Assembly (NCBI GenBank): GCA_020161935.1
Contig: JAIUNI010000003.1
Coordinates: 434,001 to 498,000 of the forward strand
Direction: 5' to 3'
DNA: 64,000 nt
DNA from: Chloroflexota bacterium
GTDB taxonomy: Bacteria > Chloroflexota > Anaerolineae > Aggregatilineales > Phototrophicaceae
Position 1 is the stretch's first letter. Each line of letters opens with the position of its first letter. The notes under the pieces are model-generated. The model worked only from the letters and a program-made list of their open reading frames with translations. It searched no databases and had not been told where the DNA came from. Shown here piece by piece: positions 17,955 to 26,917 of the stretch. The position numbers and the translations under genes were made by a program.

Positions 17955-20168
17955 ATGGACACTATTCATACACCATCCCAAAATCATGACGAAAAATCTG
18001 AAATAATAGGACGTTTGAAAAGTTTACAAAAAATTTCTTTTGAACTCGATCAGGTTATTGAGTGGTCTGATTTTTACAGACTTATAGTTGAATCGGCACG
18101 CACTTATTTAGGTGCTGATCGCATTTGTTTTATGCTTTTAACAAATAACCAGCAGTACATTCAACCAACAGTCGGTGTTGATAAACACGGTCAAGTGGTT
18201 AGCTATTTCAACGATTATCCCTTTCTGGTTGAAACATATGCGGATTGGATAAAAAGTGGTCTTAAAAATCGACAACGGATCTCAATCCGCCATAATGCCC
18301 CTTTGTATGAAGGACAGGGGGAAGTAGTCGGAATTGGTTGGAATGCCATCGCGCTTTGTATCCAAGCGGATGAAATCCTTGGATTAATCGTGCTTGACAA
18401 TTTATTAACTCAAAAATCGATCATTGATTCAGAATTAGAGATTTTTAGCTTATACGCCTCATTAATCGGCGAACATATTATACGCCGAAAAAACTTTGAA
18501 TTATTACAGGAACAAAATAATCTCCTTCGACAAAAGCAGGCTGACCTTCAGGCTGAACAACAAAAACAACGAAAATTCTTATCTCGATTGCAAAATTTGC
18601 ATCATGTGGCTGTTGAGTTAGAGATGACTTCTTCGGTCACAGAGTTGTGTAAGCAGGTCATTACCTTAGGGCGCAGCGAATTAGGATTTGATCGTTTAGG
18701 ATTGTTTTTTGTTGATGAAGAGACACAACACATTTCTGGTACCTATGGTACGGATATTGAGGGTAATGTACAGGATATTTCAAAGATTCAAATGTCGTAC
18801 TTTGATACATTGAGTTGGGTGCGAGAGGGTTTAGAGAAGAGGGATTTGGTCGGAGTGCGTGATAATGTAAGTCTATGTTCTGTTGTCGAGAATCCAGAGA
18901 TTGGTTGGAATGCGATGGCTCTCTGCGTTCAAGGGAAGCAGTTCATTGGCTGGATTGCAGCCGACAATTATGTAAGAAAAGAACCCTTAGCCGATGGAGA
19001 CATTGAATTATTAAGCCGGTATGCCAATCTGGTTGCTTCATTCGTTATTCAGAAGCGTGAATCGGAGCGGTTAGAAAACAACCGTAATTTGCTCGGTATA
19101 GCCCTGAAATCAGCTGCTATGCTTGCGTGGAGTTATGATTGGAGCACAAATTTATTTGAATATGACAGTACATCAACTGACCTATTTTCCTTTCAAAATT
19201 TGAACGAATTTCTGGAAATGGTTTTTCTAGAAGATCAATCTTCAGTAGCGACTGTTTTCCAATCATCCTTTCCGTTTGATGAGACTGAATCAAAGTTGCG
19301 TAAGGTAGAGTTTCGGTATTACGCGCCGAATAATGAAATTTGTTGGGCAAGTATAGTCAGCCAACTTGAAAGTGATACTGAATCCAATACCCCTAAACGC
19401 ATGCATGGCATCCTTTATGACATTACCGAACATAAATTGGCACAGCAACGGGAATTGGAACTTGCGTTAGAGCGTCAGCGTTTGCTTACCTATAATGAGT
19501 TCCTTGCAAATATCTCTCATGACTTAAAGACACCACTGACTGTCATCAGCACGAGTTCTTATTTGATTGGTCGTACTACATCTGATGAAGCAATTCATAA
19601 ACGGATTGAGACCATTAATGGTCAGATCAATAAAATGCTTGAGCACATACAAGATATTTTAACGATTACCCGTTTAGATAGTAATGCTCCTGTAAAAGAG
19701 GAAGCATATTCATTAGAAACGATAATTAAACAAAGTGAAACGCGCTTACAAACGATTGCGAAAGAAAAAGGCGTATTATTGACCACTGATTTGGATGTCA
19801 ACCTTAAACCTATGGTTGGTGATCCTCATTTGTTTGAACGATTGGTCACCAATTTGATTGCAAATGCGATTAATTATAATCGTCAATCAGGCAGTGTTAC
19901 CGTAATAGCTAAAGACCTCCATGACCGCTTCAAATTTGAAGTGGCGGATACAGGGATCGGAATTGATGAAACCAACTTGGAAAATATCTTTAAACGGTAT
20001 TATCGCGCCCCAAATGGTACTAAACACAGCAGTGGGACAGGATTAGGCTTGGCGATTGTGAAAACGATTACCGAAAGGTATGGGGGTACTATTGAGGTTT
20101 CCAGTATTGTAAATCAAGGGAGCTGCTTTACCGTTATACTGCCCTACCATTACAAAACTACGCCATAA
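17955..20168 (+). CDS. soluble hybrid-input histidine kinase (GAF-GAF-PAS-HisKA-HATPase)
   Basis: 737 residues, no membrane helices. Two GAF domains are recognisable at about 20-170 and 215-370: both end in the same pattern ([22 protein letters not shown] and [22 protein letters not shown]), showing an internal duplication. A coiled coil ([20 protein letters not shown]) joins them. A PAS-like domain follows at about 380-480 and ends [11 protein letters not shown]. HisKA has [14 protein letters not shown] near 515; HATPase has LIANAINYN near 638, ADTGIGIDE near 667 and GTGLGLAIV near 694. Codons are strongly A/T-ending, unlike neighbours, which suggests acquisition from elsewhere. No partner regulator is adjacent. 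Confidence 0.92.
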   Translation: MDTIHTPSQNHDEKSEIIGRLKSLQKISFELDQVIEWSDFYRLIVESARTYLGADRICFMLLTNNQQYIQPTVGVDKHGQVVSYFNDYPFLVETYADWIKSGLKNRQRISIRHNAPLYEGQGEVVGIGWNAIALCIQADEILGLIVLDNLLTQKSIIDSELEIFSLYASLIGEHIIRRKNFELLQEQNNLLRQKQADLQAEQQKQRKFLSRLQNLHHVAVELEMTSSVTELCKQVITLGRSELGFDRLGLFFVDEETQHISGTYGTDIEGNVQDISKIQMSYFDTLSWVREGLEKRDLVGVRDNVSLCSVVENPEIGWNAMALCVQGKQFIGWIAADNYVRKEPLADGDIELLSRYANLVASFVIQKRESERLENNRNLLGIALKSAAMLAWSYDWSTNLFEYDSTSTDLFSFQNLNEFLEMVFLEDQSSVATVFQSSFPFDETESKLRKVEFRYYAPNNEICWASIVSQLESDTESNTPKRMHGILYDITEHKLAQQRELELALERQRLLTYNEFLANISHDLKTPLTVISTSSYLIGRTTSDEAIHKRIETINGQINKMLEHIQDILTITRLDSNAPVKEEAYSLETIIKQSETRLQTIAKEKGVLLTTDLDVNLKPMVGDPHLFERLVTNLIANAINYNRQSGSVTVIAKDLHDRFKFEVADTGIGIDETNLENIFKRYYRAPNGTKHSSGTGLGLAIVKTITERYGGTIEVSSIVNQGSCFTVILPYHYKTTP

Positions 20169-20986
20169 TCAGCAAGCAGTGTATAAACAGCCAAATTCTA
20201 GCATACTCATATCCCGATCAATGCCTACTACCGGTGGGAGTTTTGGCTTTATTAGGCATGTGGTGGTCAACCATGCTGGCGAACTACTCGCCATCACCTA
20301 ACTGCGAAACCATCAACGACCCACTCAAGAACATTTCTCAAATCGTGCAATCCCCCTATCGCAGCCCGGTTAATTTCTTGGACGACCTCGTTTACCGCTT
20401 GATCGCTTATACCCGGCAATCCAACAAACCCTCCCTCAATCTCTCAATTTCTCTGTTTGGACGAAGTTGCTTATCCATAGCTGACGTTATATTGTCGAAC
20501 AGGGCAGATTACCACCTCTCCTATTCCTCTGCGCTCTCCGCGCCTCTGCGGTTAATTCTTCTCCGCATTCCTCTGTGTTCTCTGTGCCTCTGTGGTTAAT
20601 TCTTCTCTGCCTTCCTCTGCGCTCTCCGCGCCTCTGCGGTTCAACTTCTTCCCACCTCTTTGCGCCTTAGCTTCCTTGCGCCTTTGCGTTTTGTTATGGC
20701 TCTCCGCGCCTCTGCGGTTCAACTTCTTTCCATCTCTTCGCGCCTTTGTGGTAAAAGTATGGTTTTGAACAAAAATTCTAACCAGATTCTATCCAAACTC
20801 ATACCATTAGAGGCTAGAAAAAAAATTCTAAACCGTGCTATAGTGGCTTGTGTTGGAAAATTGTAACATCACCAACCGGGCGCAGACTTTCTGCGCTCTT
20901 GGTGTCTCACGTACACATCAAGCTGCCATCCCTATCGTTTCTTGGGGCTGGGGGGAGCTTATAGAAAGAATGGATGGTAGACCACA
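20169..20986. other. 818-bp non-coding, repeat-rich gap
   Basis: The right half is filled by CTCTGCG/CTCTGTG repeats (see separate entry). The left part has no gene I recognise; a minus-strand stretch of about 45 codons around 20300-20410 is open but has no start, no ribosome-binding site and no known motif. AT-rich sequence near 20760-20850 precedes the LexA-like gene and may carry its promoter (TATAGT at about 20838). Confidence 0.6.
20525..20752 (+). repeat. tandem, degenerate CTCTGCGCTCTCCGCGCCTCTG repeats
   Basis: At least four imperfect units of the form CTCTGYGYTCTCYGYGCCTC, followed by TGYGGTT and an AAYTTCTT spacer, lie in direct orientation, with related units based on TTTGCGCC. 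Units of the same family occur at 22681-22747 and, inverted, at 57769-57832. No cas genes and no unique spacers are present. Confidence 0.8.
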
Positions 20987-21226
20987 ATGCGACCGCGTAA
21001 ACAAAGTTTCGATCCGCAAATGCTGGAAGATTTATTTGCCTTTATCTGCGGCTATAACCGGCAGTTCGGTTACTCGCCCACCATGCGCGAATTGGCCGAA
21101 AGCTGCTTCATGTCCCGTACCAACATTTACCGTTATCTGGATAAGTTGGAAATGCAGGGGCGGATTTCGCGGGATGCGTGGGTCGCCCGCGGCATCACCA
21201 TCCTCCAGCGCTGCCCCGACGAATAA
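20987..21226 (+). CDS. LexA-like winged-helix protein lacking the peptidase domain
   Basis: 79 residues. The sequence aligns with the DNA-binding domain of LexA: LFAFICGYNRQFGYSPTMRE near residue 16, then LAESCFMSRTNIYRYLDKLE and a RISRDAWVARGI ending. The C-terminal self-cleavage domain of LexA (Ser/Lys dyad) is absent, so it cannot respond to RecA like LexA. It may be a small repressor or a competitor for LexA sites. Both flanks are repeat-rich non-coding DNA, and the gene stands alone. A truncated gene is possible, but the ending is clean, without peptidase debris after it. Confidence 0.72.
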   Translation: MRPRKQSFDPQMLEDLFAFICGYNRQFGYSPTMRELAESCFMSRTNIYRYLDKLEMQGRISRDAWVARGITILQRCPDE

Positions 21227-21716
21227 CCTTATGAGAAACCATTCGAGAAGGCTTTGGAACAGCGAACAGTCCCTAAGAAGGGGTGTGTTTGGTTTGCGTA
21301 GGGACGAGATACATCTCGTCCGCGCCACGAACTTCACAGATTACCTTTTTATAGGGGTGTACCTATGTGTGTTCCCCTGCTTCTGCCTTATTAAACACCC
21401 TCTCAGACCCTCCCGTTTCCCTGCAACCACCGGAGAAAGGTTAGAAAACGGTTTAGCAAAGACGGCGGCGGCAGACCTATTGCCAGCACTGCCGCACTTT
21501 CAGCCGAGCCATCCGCCGAATCAGCACTCAAATTGCCATTTGCCGAAATCTATAGTGCCAAATTGCCAACTGACATTTCCGTCACCGACGACTCTGACGA
21601 CATTTCCGACATAAACCACTTGGCGACTCGCATTTGTATTCGCCTTTGTCTTTAGCTGGAGACTGACGACTGGTAGCTGATGACTTATCTTTTAACTTTA
21701 AACTTGTCACTTCCAA
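21227..21716. other. 490-bp non-coding gap with palindromic repeat and low-complexity text
   Basis: Besides the GTAGGG repeat at 21298-21322, the segment 21440-21715 is made of phrases such as GCCAAATTGCCAACTGACAT, GACTCTGACGACATTTCCGA and CTTGGCGACTCG. Very similar phrases in the same order occur at 55600-56130. No coding frame has family features. Confidence 0.6.
21298..21322 (+). repeat. 25-bp palindromic intergenic repeat
   Basis: Identical over the whole unit to the copy at 1915-1939: GTAGG plus GACGAGATACATCTCGTC and a CG end. It lies in the non-coding gap after the LexA-like gene. Confidence 0.8.
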
Positions 21717-22556
21717 CTACCCCCTCAGCGCCCCATCCAGCATGGCGCGGAAGAATACATTCCGCAGCGCGAGGAACACCGCCAGCACCGGAATCAAGAT
21801 GATGATCGCCGCCGCTGCCCAAACGTGGTAGGCCGTTTCGAAGGAGGATTGAAAATCGTATAACCCGACCGTCGCCGTCTTGTTCCCAATCGCCAGCACC
21901 ACCGCGAATAGGAACTCGTTCCATGTGTCCACGAAGTTGAGCAGGAAAGCCGCGAATAAACCCGGCAGCGCCAGTGGTACGACCACCCGCCACAGCGCCC
22001 CGAACGGTGTACAGCCGTCAATCAGCGCCGCTTCTTCCATCTCAACCGGAATCGCGTCGAAGAAGGCTTTCACAATCCAGATACTAAAGGGGATGCCGCC
22101 CGCCGTATACACCGCCACCATCAGCGTGTGCGTGTTGAGGAGATCCGCATCACTCGCCATCTGGTACAGGGGCAGAAGGTTGGTCAGGCGGGGGATCATC
22201 ATCAAACTCAAGATCAGGATTTCGAGCGTCCGGCTGCCCCGAAACCGGTAGCGCGAGAAGGTGTAGGCTGCCAGCCCCGCCAGCGGGACGACCAACAGGG
22301 AGGAGAAAAACGAGTTGATGAAGGTGTTCGGTAAATACGTCCGCACCATCGCGCTTTCGTTAATCACTGTGTCGTAGCCTTCCAGCGAAAACGTACTGGG
22401 GATAATTGTCGGTGGCTTGGTCAGCACCTCGCCTTTCGATTTGAACGAGGTCATGAGCGTGTAGAACACAGGGAAAATGAACACCAACCCGATGATGAGC
22501 AGGGTGGTATGGGTCGTCAAGGTATCAAGCCATTTCTCGCGCGGACTGCGTACCAT
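21717..22556 (-). CDS. carbohydrate ABC transporter permease, MalG type
   Basis: 279 residues with six membrane helices. The cytoplasmic EAA loop that contacts the ATPase is present: EEAALIDGCTPFGALWRVVVP near residue 182-202 (key residues EAA...G...P). The family forms the second permease of binding-protein-dependent sugar importers. It follows the MalF-type permease with a 186-bp gap filled by repeats. Neither a binding protein nor an ATPase is adjacent, and the downstream region is non-coding repeat text, so the operon may have lost or never had these here. Confidence 0.92.
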   Translation of the reverse strand: MVRSPREKWLDTLTTHTTLLIIGLVFIFPVFYTLMTSFKSKGEVLTKPPTIIPSTFSLEGYDTVINESAMVRTYLPNTFINSFFSSLLVVPLAGLAAYTFSRYRFRGSRTLEILILSLMMIPRLTNLLPLYQMASDADLLNTHTLMVAVYTAGGIPFSIWIVKAFFDAIPVEMEEAALIDGCTPFGALWRVVVPLALPGLFAAFLLNFVDTWNEFLFAVVLAIGNKTATVGLYDFQSSFETAYHVWAAAAIIILIPVLAVFLALRNVFFRAMLDGALRG

Positions 22557-22580
22557 TTTTCTCTCTGTATTCTTTGTTTC

Positions 22581-22634
22581 CCCCTCTCCAAGCTGTACTC
22601 AGCAAATTGGAGAGAGAGGGGCTGGGGTGAGGAG
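22581..22634 (+). repeat. G/C-rich stem-forming repeat (CCCTCTCC...GGAGAG type)
   Basis: CCCCCTCTCCAA, a GCTGTACTCAGC hairpin-like centre, then TTGGAGAGAGAGGGG and GCTGGGGTGAGG. The two outer arms are complementary. Relatives occur at 35664-35706, 44382-44415, 53135-53176 and 55391-55473, always between genes. Confidence 0.7.
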
Positions 22635-22680
22635 TTTGAACCAAAATCTTGGCGACTTGGCGGTTAATCTGTATTTTTCT

Positions 22681-22747
22681 TTCTCTGTGTCCTCTGTGCC
22701 TCTGTGGTGAATGTCTTTCTGCGTTTCTCTGTGTCTCAGTGGTTAAT
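22681..22747 (+). repeat. CTCTGTG-type interspersed repeat overlapping a gene end
   Basis: TCTCTGTGTCCTCTGTGCCT CTGTGGTGAA and a second unit TTTCTCTGTGTCTCAGTGGT belong to the family at 20525-20752. The stop codon of the MalF-type permease (22743-22745) falls inside the second unit's TGGTTAATT end, so the repeat supplies the gene's last bases. Confidence 0.75.
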
Positions 22748-23663
22748 TGTTTTGCTTGTTCCGGTTGGTAATCAGGCGCAGGTAAAGCACCGTGATCACC
22801 GCGTTCGCTAGGAACAACAGGACGGAAACCGCCGCCCCCCGCGCGAAGTTGGATTCACCCCACGCCGAGCGGTATAAGTACACCGAGGCGGTCGTCGTTG
22901 CGTAGCCGGGGCCGCCGCGTGTGGTCGCGAGGATCAACCCGACGGTGTTGATACTCCGCATCGAGGTGAGCAGTACCGCCACCAAAAAGGTCGGGCGGAT
23001 AAGCGGGAAAATCACACGCCAGAACCGCTGCCAGCGTGTCGCGCCGTCCAGCGCTGCACTTTCTTCCACCTCACGCGGGACGGTTTGAAGTGCGCCTAAA
23101 AACAGGAGCGCCGTAAAAGCCACCGCCCGCCATGCCGACGCGAGAATCACGATGCCCATCGCGCCCGACGGATTGACATAAATTGATGCGCCGAACAACG
23201 GGGTGAGCCACTGTTGAATTAAGCCGTAATCCGCGAGGAACATCCAGCGCCACATGGTTCCCGCGACCACATCCGAAAGCACCCACGGGATGAAGATGAT
23301 GACCAGATACCAGCTTGTGAACTTCAGCCGCCGGTTGACCAGTAGGGCGATCAATAAGCCGAGCGCGACCACCAGTACCAGATACCACGCCGAAAAAACC
23401 AGTGTCCGTCCGAAGCTCTCGCGGAACGTTCCCTGTGAAAGTAGGAGTTGGAAGTTTTGTAACCCCACAAACTCGAAGCCGCCCCGCCGCTGGCGCATCA
23501 GGCTGAGGATGAAGGCGTAAACGGTCGGGTAAATTTGGAGGACGAGCAGGATGAGCATCGAGGGGAGTAAGAACCACAGTGGAACCAACCGCCCGGTAAA
23601 CAGGCTGCGCCGCGCCAGTGGGCGTTCGGGTATCGTGTTCTCGCTCGTCCGCCTGACAATCAC
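22743..23663 (-). CDS. carbohydrate ABC transporter permease, MalF type
   Basis: 306 residues starting at a GTG (23663-23661). Six helices follow a short cytoplasmic N-terminus; helix 1 is WFLLPSMLILLVLQIYPTVY. The EAA loop is EESAALDGATRWQRFWRVIFP near residue 200-220. It pairs with the MalG-type permease downstream to form the channel of a sugar importer. The substrate is unknown because the binding protein is missing from the neighbourhood. Confidence 0.92.
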   Translation of the reverse strand: MIVRRTSENTIPERPLARRSLFTGRLVPLWFLLPSMLILLVLQIYPTVYAFILSLMRQRRGGFEFVGLQNFQLLLSQGTFRESFGRTLVFSAWYLVLVVALGLLIALLVNRRLKFTSWYLVIIFIPWVLSDVVAGTMWRWMFLADYGLIQQWLTPLFGASIYVNPSGAMGIVILASAWRAVAFTALLFLGALQTVPREVEESAALDGATRWQRFWRVIFPLIRPTFLVAVLLTSMRSINTVGLILATTRGGPGYATTTASVYLYRSAWGESNFARGAAVSVLLFLANAVITVLYLRLITNRNKQNN

Positions 23664-23751
23664 CGATCTACCCTCGTTGATCTACATCATAAAAGCGAAC
23701 CCGCTGGCTCGTGTGTTACACAATGATGAACCTGAATATTCTAAAAGGGGT

Positions 23752-24201
23752 TTAATTGACTTCTAACTCATCCAAAACCGGTACGCGAATTTCAGTCACC
23801 CGCTTTAAGCCCATGTCATTCGTCAAGAAGGCGTGGCATCCTGTTTCCAGCGCGGTTGCTATATGCAAAGCGTCTGGCGTTTTTAAGCCGTATTTCGCCC
23901 GTAAGGCTGCTGCTCGTCGGGCAATCTCGTCATCCATAGATATGAGTTCAAAGCCAATACTATTTTTGATAATATCCTCATAATCCTGCACAAGTTGTAT
24001 GTTTCCTAACCGCAATGGGTGAGACAGCACTTCCGTCAAAATCAATGTCGAGCCAACTGCTGAAATTGGCCCACTTGATATGTAGCGCAAGATGAACACC
24101 ATCCGATCAATGTAGCTTGGATGCTGCTCGACCAAATAGATAAGCGGTGCGGAATTGATGCCCAATAAAACAATACCGCGTAAAGCATCCGGTAGTTTCA
24201 T
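23752..24201 (-). CDS. PIN-domain (VapC-like) toxin with substituted first acidic residue
   Basis: 149 residues from the ATG at 24201, which overlaps the antitoxin stop codon as ATGA. PIN nucleases normally open VxxDTxxLIYxxE; here the strand reads LLGINSAPLIYLVEQ, so Asn16 replaces the first metal-binding Asp. The remaining acidic residues are in place: the Glu in LTEVLSHP near 65, Asp in KTPDALHIATAL near 115 and Asp in FLTNDMGL near 132. VapC-type toxins cleave RNA, often tRNA. Whether this one is active is doubtful given the substitution, though some PIN proteins tolerate changes. Confidence 0.85.
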   Translation of the reverse strand: MKLPDALRGIVLLGINSAPLIYLVEQHPSYIDRMVFILRYISSGPISAVGSTLILTEVLSHPLRLGNIQLVQDYEDIIKNSIGFELISMDDEIARRAAALRAKYGLKTPDALHIATALETGCHAFLTNDMGLKRVTEIRVPVLDELEVN

Positions 24202-24419
24202 GGACGATGATCCCACTCACTGCGGAGTTGATTCACATATTCTTGTGGATCAATACCTTCCCAAATTTCCGCACCGAGGCCAGCCAGTTCGAGTAAATTC
24301 CGTTTCTTAGGAGGCGCGGCTTCCGGCTCATTCACAATATCGACCAGTGCCTTAATCAACTGCTTGCGTTCTTCAACAGAAAGTGTACGTGCTTCCTGAA
24401 TCATTTCTTGGATGGTCAT
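24198..24419 (-). CDS. small antitoxin-like partner of the PIN protein
   Basis: 73 residues, charged and mostly helical (MTIQEMIQEARTLSVEERKQ, then LIKALVDIVNE). The C-terminal part (LLELAGLGAEIWEGIDPQEY) has the look of the tails that wrap the toxin in PIN-type pairs: hydrophobic patches followed by the conserved EYVNQLRSEWD end. It overlaps the toxin start by four bases, the usual antitoxin-first order. No clear DNA-binding domain is visible, so autoregulation is uncertain. Confidence 0.78.
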   Translation of the reverse strand: MTIQEMIQEARTLSVEERKQLIKALVDIVNEPEAAPPKKRNLLELAGLGAEIWEGIDPQEYVNQLRSEWDHRP

Positions 24420-24481
24420 GGCTGCCTTCTCCCTTCACTTCTATGCCCATTATACCCTGCCTGCTTGTCCTATCACGTGCT

Positions 24482-25402
24482 TTAGCCGCCCTTATTCTCA
24501 TCCCGGCTGCGCGGCTGTACACGCGGTTCGAGGCGGTCAAGCAGGGAACGGTAGAAGTAATGGCGCTCACGCAGGCGTACGAAGCGGCTGACGTGCTGCC
24601 CCGCTTGCACCCGTACCTTATCCCCCGGCTCAACCGCGCCCATGTCGATGCCATCCACCGACAGCACAATCTCAGACGAATTATCGTCTGCCGCCACAAT
24701 TTCGACCGTTGCGCCTTCCGAAAGCACAATCGGGCGTTCCATACTGAGGTGCGGGGCAACCGGCACGATGAGAATGTTTCGCAGTTCGGGCGGTAAGATT
24801 GGCCCACCACAGGCCAGCGCATAAGCGGTTGAACCGGTGGCCGTCGCGATAATCAGCGCATCGGCGTTGTAGGTCGTCGCCCAATCGCCGTCGATGTAGG
24901 TTTCGAGGCGGATGGTACGCGGCAGGATGCCACGGCTAATCACGATATCATTCAGCGCGTCACCGGTCGAAAGGGTTTTGTCCTCGCGCATATGGGTTGC
25001 CTGCACCATCATGCGTTCTTCGATCCAACCCTCGCCGCCTAGCACGCGCGTCAGCGTACTCGCCCATGAGTCAGGGCCGGGGATTTCCGTCAAGAAGCCA
25101 AGCTGCCCCATGTTGATGCCGAGTACCGGCACTCCTTTGGGCGCACATACCCGTGCCGCACGGAGCATCGCCCCATCGCCCCCAATAGCAATTACGAGAT
25201 CGCAGCCTTGCACTTGTTCGGCGACCTCTGTTTCTTCCCAGCGGGTGTATTTCCAATGGTCAATATGGTTCGCCTTCAGGTAATCCGCGATTTGCACGGC
25301 TACGGGGAAGGTTTGAGGTCGTAGGGGATGTGCCAGTACACCGACGCGATGATAGACTGTCTCCAAAAGCCGCGCTCCTGCAATGATTTCGGTTACGGTC
25401 AT
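24482..25402 (-). CDS. nadK: NAD kinase
   Basis: 306 residues. It phosphorylates NAD+ to NADP+ in the cytosol. The invariant GGDG motif is in IAIGGDGAMLRAARV near residue 75, GINMGQLGFLTEI follows near 95, and the second signature ATATGSTAYALACGGPILPP lies near 190. The last 20 residues, rich in Arg/Gln, are a short tail beyond the domain. An N-terminal extension of about 17 residues precedes the usual VGVLAHP start, so a later start is possible. It is downstream of nothing on its strand and is an essential housekeeping gene. Confidence 0.95.
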   Translation of the reverse strand: MTVTEIIAGARLLETVYHRVGVLAHPLRPQTFPVAVQIADYLKANHIDHWKYTRWEETEVAEQVQGCDLVIAIGGDGAMLRAARVCAPKGVPVLGINMGQLGFLTEIPGPDSWASTLTRVLGGEGWIEERMMVQATHMREDKTLSTGDALNDIVISRGILPRTIRLETYIDGDWATTYNADALIIATATGSTAYALACGGPILPPELRNILIVPVAPHLSMERPIVLSEGATVEIVAADDNSSEIVLSVDGIDMGAVEPGDKVRVQAGQHVSRFVRLRERHYFYRSLLDRLEPRVQPRSRDENKGG

Positions 25403-25531
25403 TATAGACGAACCAGCGAGTAGGGGCTATCATCCGCGTAATCGGTTTTAGCCATATGGCTCTTTATGCTTTGCCCGAATGCCTTCAATTTATGATGATG
25501 ATATGAAGGAATATGTAAACAGGTGGTTGCT

Positions 25532-25715
25532 ATGCCGGTACAGGTTGTTTGGGATGATGAAGCGGGTGGTGGTACGGGGGACAAAGTTTACGTAGATTGC
25601 CGCAGAAGTCGGCAGGCGCATCGCACCGAACTTCTTCCGCAATATTGATGATGTCGATACTTTGGAAGAAGCCGATACGCTGATGAAACGCCATCAAGAG
25701 GAAACGCAGGTCTAA
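25532..25715 (+). pseudogene. decayed SpoIIAA/STAS-like small protein gene
   Basis: The frame starts at 25532 with MPVQVVWDDEAGGGTG, the same opening as the 8185-8589 protein family (MPIKAAWNNEAK), then runs into unrelated codons and a stop. In another frame, the segment from about 25622 reads APNFFRNIDDVDTLEEADTL and MKRHQEETQV before TAA at 25713, which matches the C-terminal helix of that family. The central part is gone, so a deletion plus frameshift has destroyed the gene. Its last bases overlap the stop codon of the FHA gene. Confidence 0.5.
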
Positions 25716-26737
25716 CCGGGATGCCGGAACGAAGCGAGCAGTACCAGCTTGCCTAAGCGCAGTTCATCGCCGTGCCGCAGAACGCGCACTTCTTTGGGCA
25801 TCATCCGCTGACCGTTGATGAATGAGCCGTTGGCGCTGCCGAGGTCGGAAACCAGTACCGCGCTGTGTTCCGCGTCGTAGTTGATGGACAGGTGCAAACG
25901 CGATACACCCATTTCGCTGGCTTGGCGGTTAGTGAGGTCGATGTCCGGCGCAAGCACACTGCCTTTGGTGCTGCGCCCGATGATGAGTTCATGATCCGCT
26001 TTTTGCGGGCGGGTTTCGTAATTTTCGGTTGATCCGCGCACCCGCAGCACCAACACCGAGTCCGGCCCGAAATGTTCACTATCCAGCGGTTGGCTGGTTT
26101 GCTCATTCAGCACGCGGGTATCATACGCGCCCTTGACGGGTTCGAGTAACTGTCCGCACGAGTAACAAAAGACCTCGTGCCGCTGGTTGGTTTTGCCACA
26201 GTGGATGCAGTTAATCCACACCACATCATCCGTATCGACCCCCGTGGCCGCAGGCGGCGTGACGTTCGGGACAGCCGCTGTTACCGTAACAACCGCATCA
26301 CTGGTTGGTGAGGTCGTGTTACCAATGGGTTTAATCGCGTTCGGCTTTTGGGCGCGTGCCGCCGCACCGTTCGGTACTTCAACCGGCGGGGTGGTTGGCG
26401 CGGCTTGTGTGGATGGTGCGGGCGCTGCTGTCGAAAAGGGCGACGCTGCTACCGGGGGCGCGGCAGGCGGCGTAGAAGGGGCAGCGGGTAGCGTGGATGG
26501 AGCGGGTGGCGCTGCTGGGGCAGCAGCCGGTGCGCTGTTGGTGGTGGTGGCCGCAGCCTCGCGCGAACGCATCAGAGTCGCCAGCGCTTCACGATCAGCC
26601 TTGCTGAGGACTTCAATATGGTAACGCAGCACGTTGAGCGCTGCTTTTGCGTCCAGCCCGTTATCGCGCATCCGCGAGTATTCGGCGAATATTTCTTTGG
26701 TCTGCCTCACAGAATCTTCTCCCACTGTCATCGTCAC
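25712..26737 (-). CDS. FHA-domain protein with zinc ribbon and Pro/Ala linker
   Basis: 341 residues from a GTG (26737); an ATG two codons later is equally possible. Residues 1-65 are helical. Residues about 66-165 form a low-complexity Ala/Pro/Thr linker. CIHCGKTNQRHEVFCYSCG near 178 is a C-x2-C...C-x2-C zinc ribbon. The FHA domain fills the end: ELIIGRSTKG near 248, MGVSRLHLSI near 275 and LGSANGSFING near 298, with the Arg, Ser/His and Asn that bind phosphothreonine. It probably docks Ser/Thr-kinase substrates. No kinase gene is adjacent. Confidence 0.88.
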   Translation of the reverse strand: MTMTVGEDSVRQTKEIFAEYSRMRDNGLDAKAALNVLRYHIEVLSKADREALATLMRSREAAATTTNSAPAAAPAAPPAPSTLPAAPSTPPAAPPVAASPFSTAAPAPSTQAAPTTPPVEVPNGAAARAQKPNAIKPIGNTTSPTSDAVVTVTAAVPNVTPPAATGVDTDDVVWINCIHCGKTNQRHEVFCYSCGQLLEPVKGAYDTRVLNEQTSQPLDSEHFGPDSVLVLRVRGSTENYETRPQKADHELIIGRSTKGSVLAPDIDLTNRQASEMGVSRLHLSINYDAEHSAVLVSDLGSANGSFINGQRMMPKEVRVLRHGDELRLGKLVLLASFRHPG

Positions 26738-26917
26738 ATTACGTTATATATACCATTTTGCGTCCATTCGCAACTCGTATCAATGAAATCGCCATGAATA
26801 TTTCGTTGACAATTAGCGCTTTGTAAGGTTGGCGCGTGATATGATAAGCTGACTCGCGTATTCGACCATGATAACCTATATTGATAAAGTGTCGTTTAAT
26901 CAGGTAGGCAAAGATTT

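Noticed and set aside
20300..20410. possible protein remnant on the minus strand (about 45 open codons)
   Set aside because: Composition looks protein-like but there is no start, ribosome-binding site or motif I can name; a translated search would be needed.
20525..20752. CRISPR array in the CTCTGCG repeat zone
   Set aside because: Units are degenerate and nearly contiguous, without unique spacers of constant length, and no cas genes are in the window.
26806..26845. sigma-70 promoter TTGACA...TATGAT before the amino-acid binding protein gene
   Set aside because: Both hexamers are good matches but the spacer is 28 bp, too long for a normal promoter.
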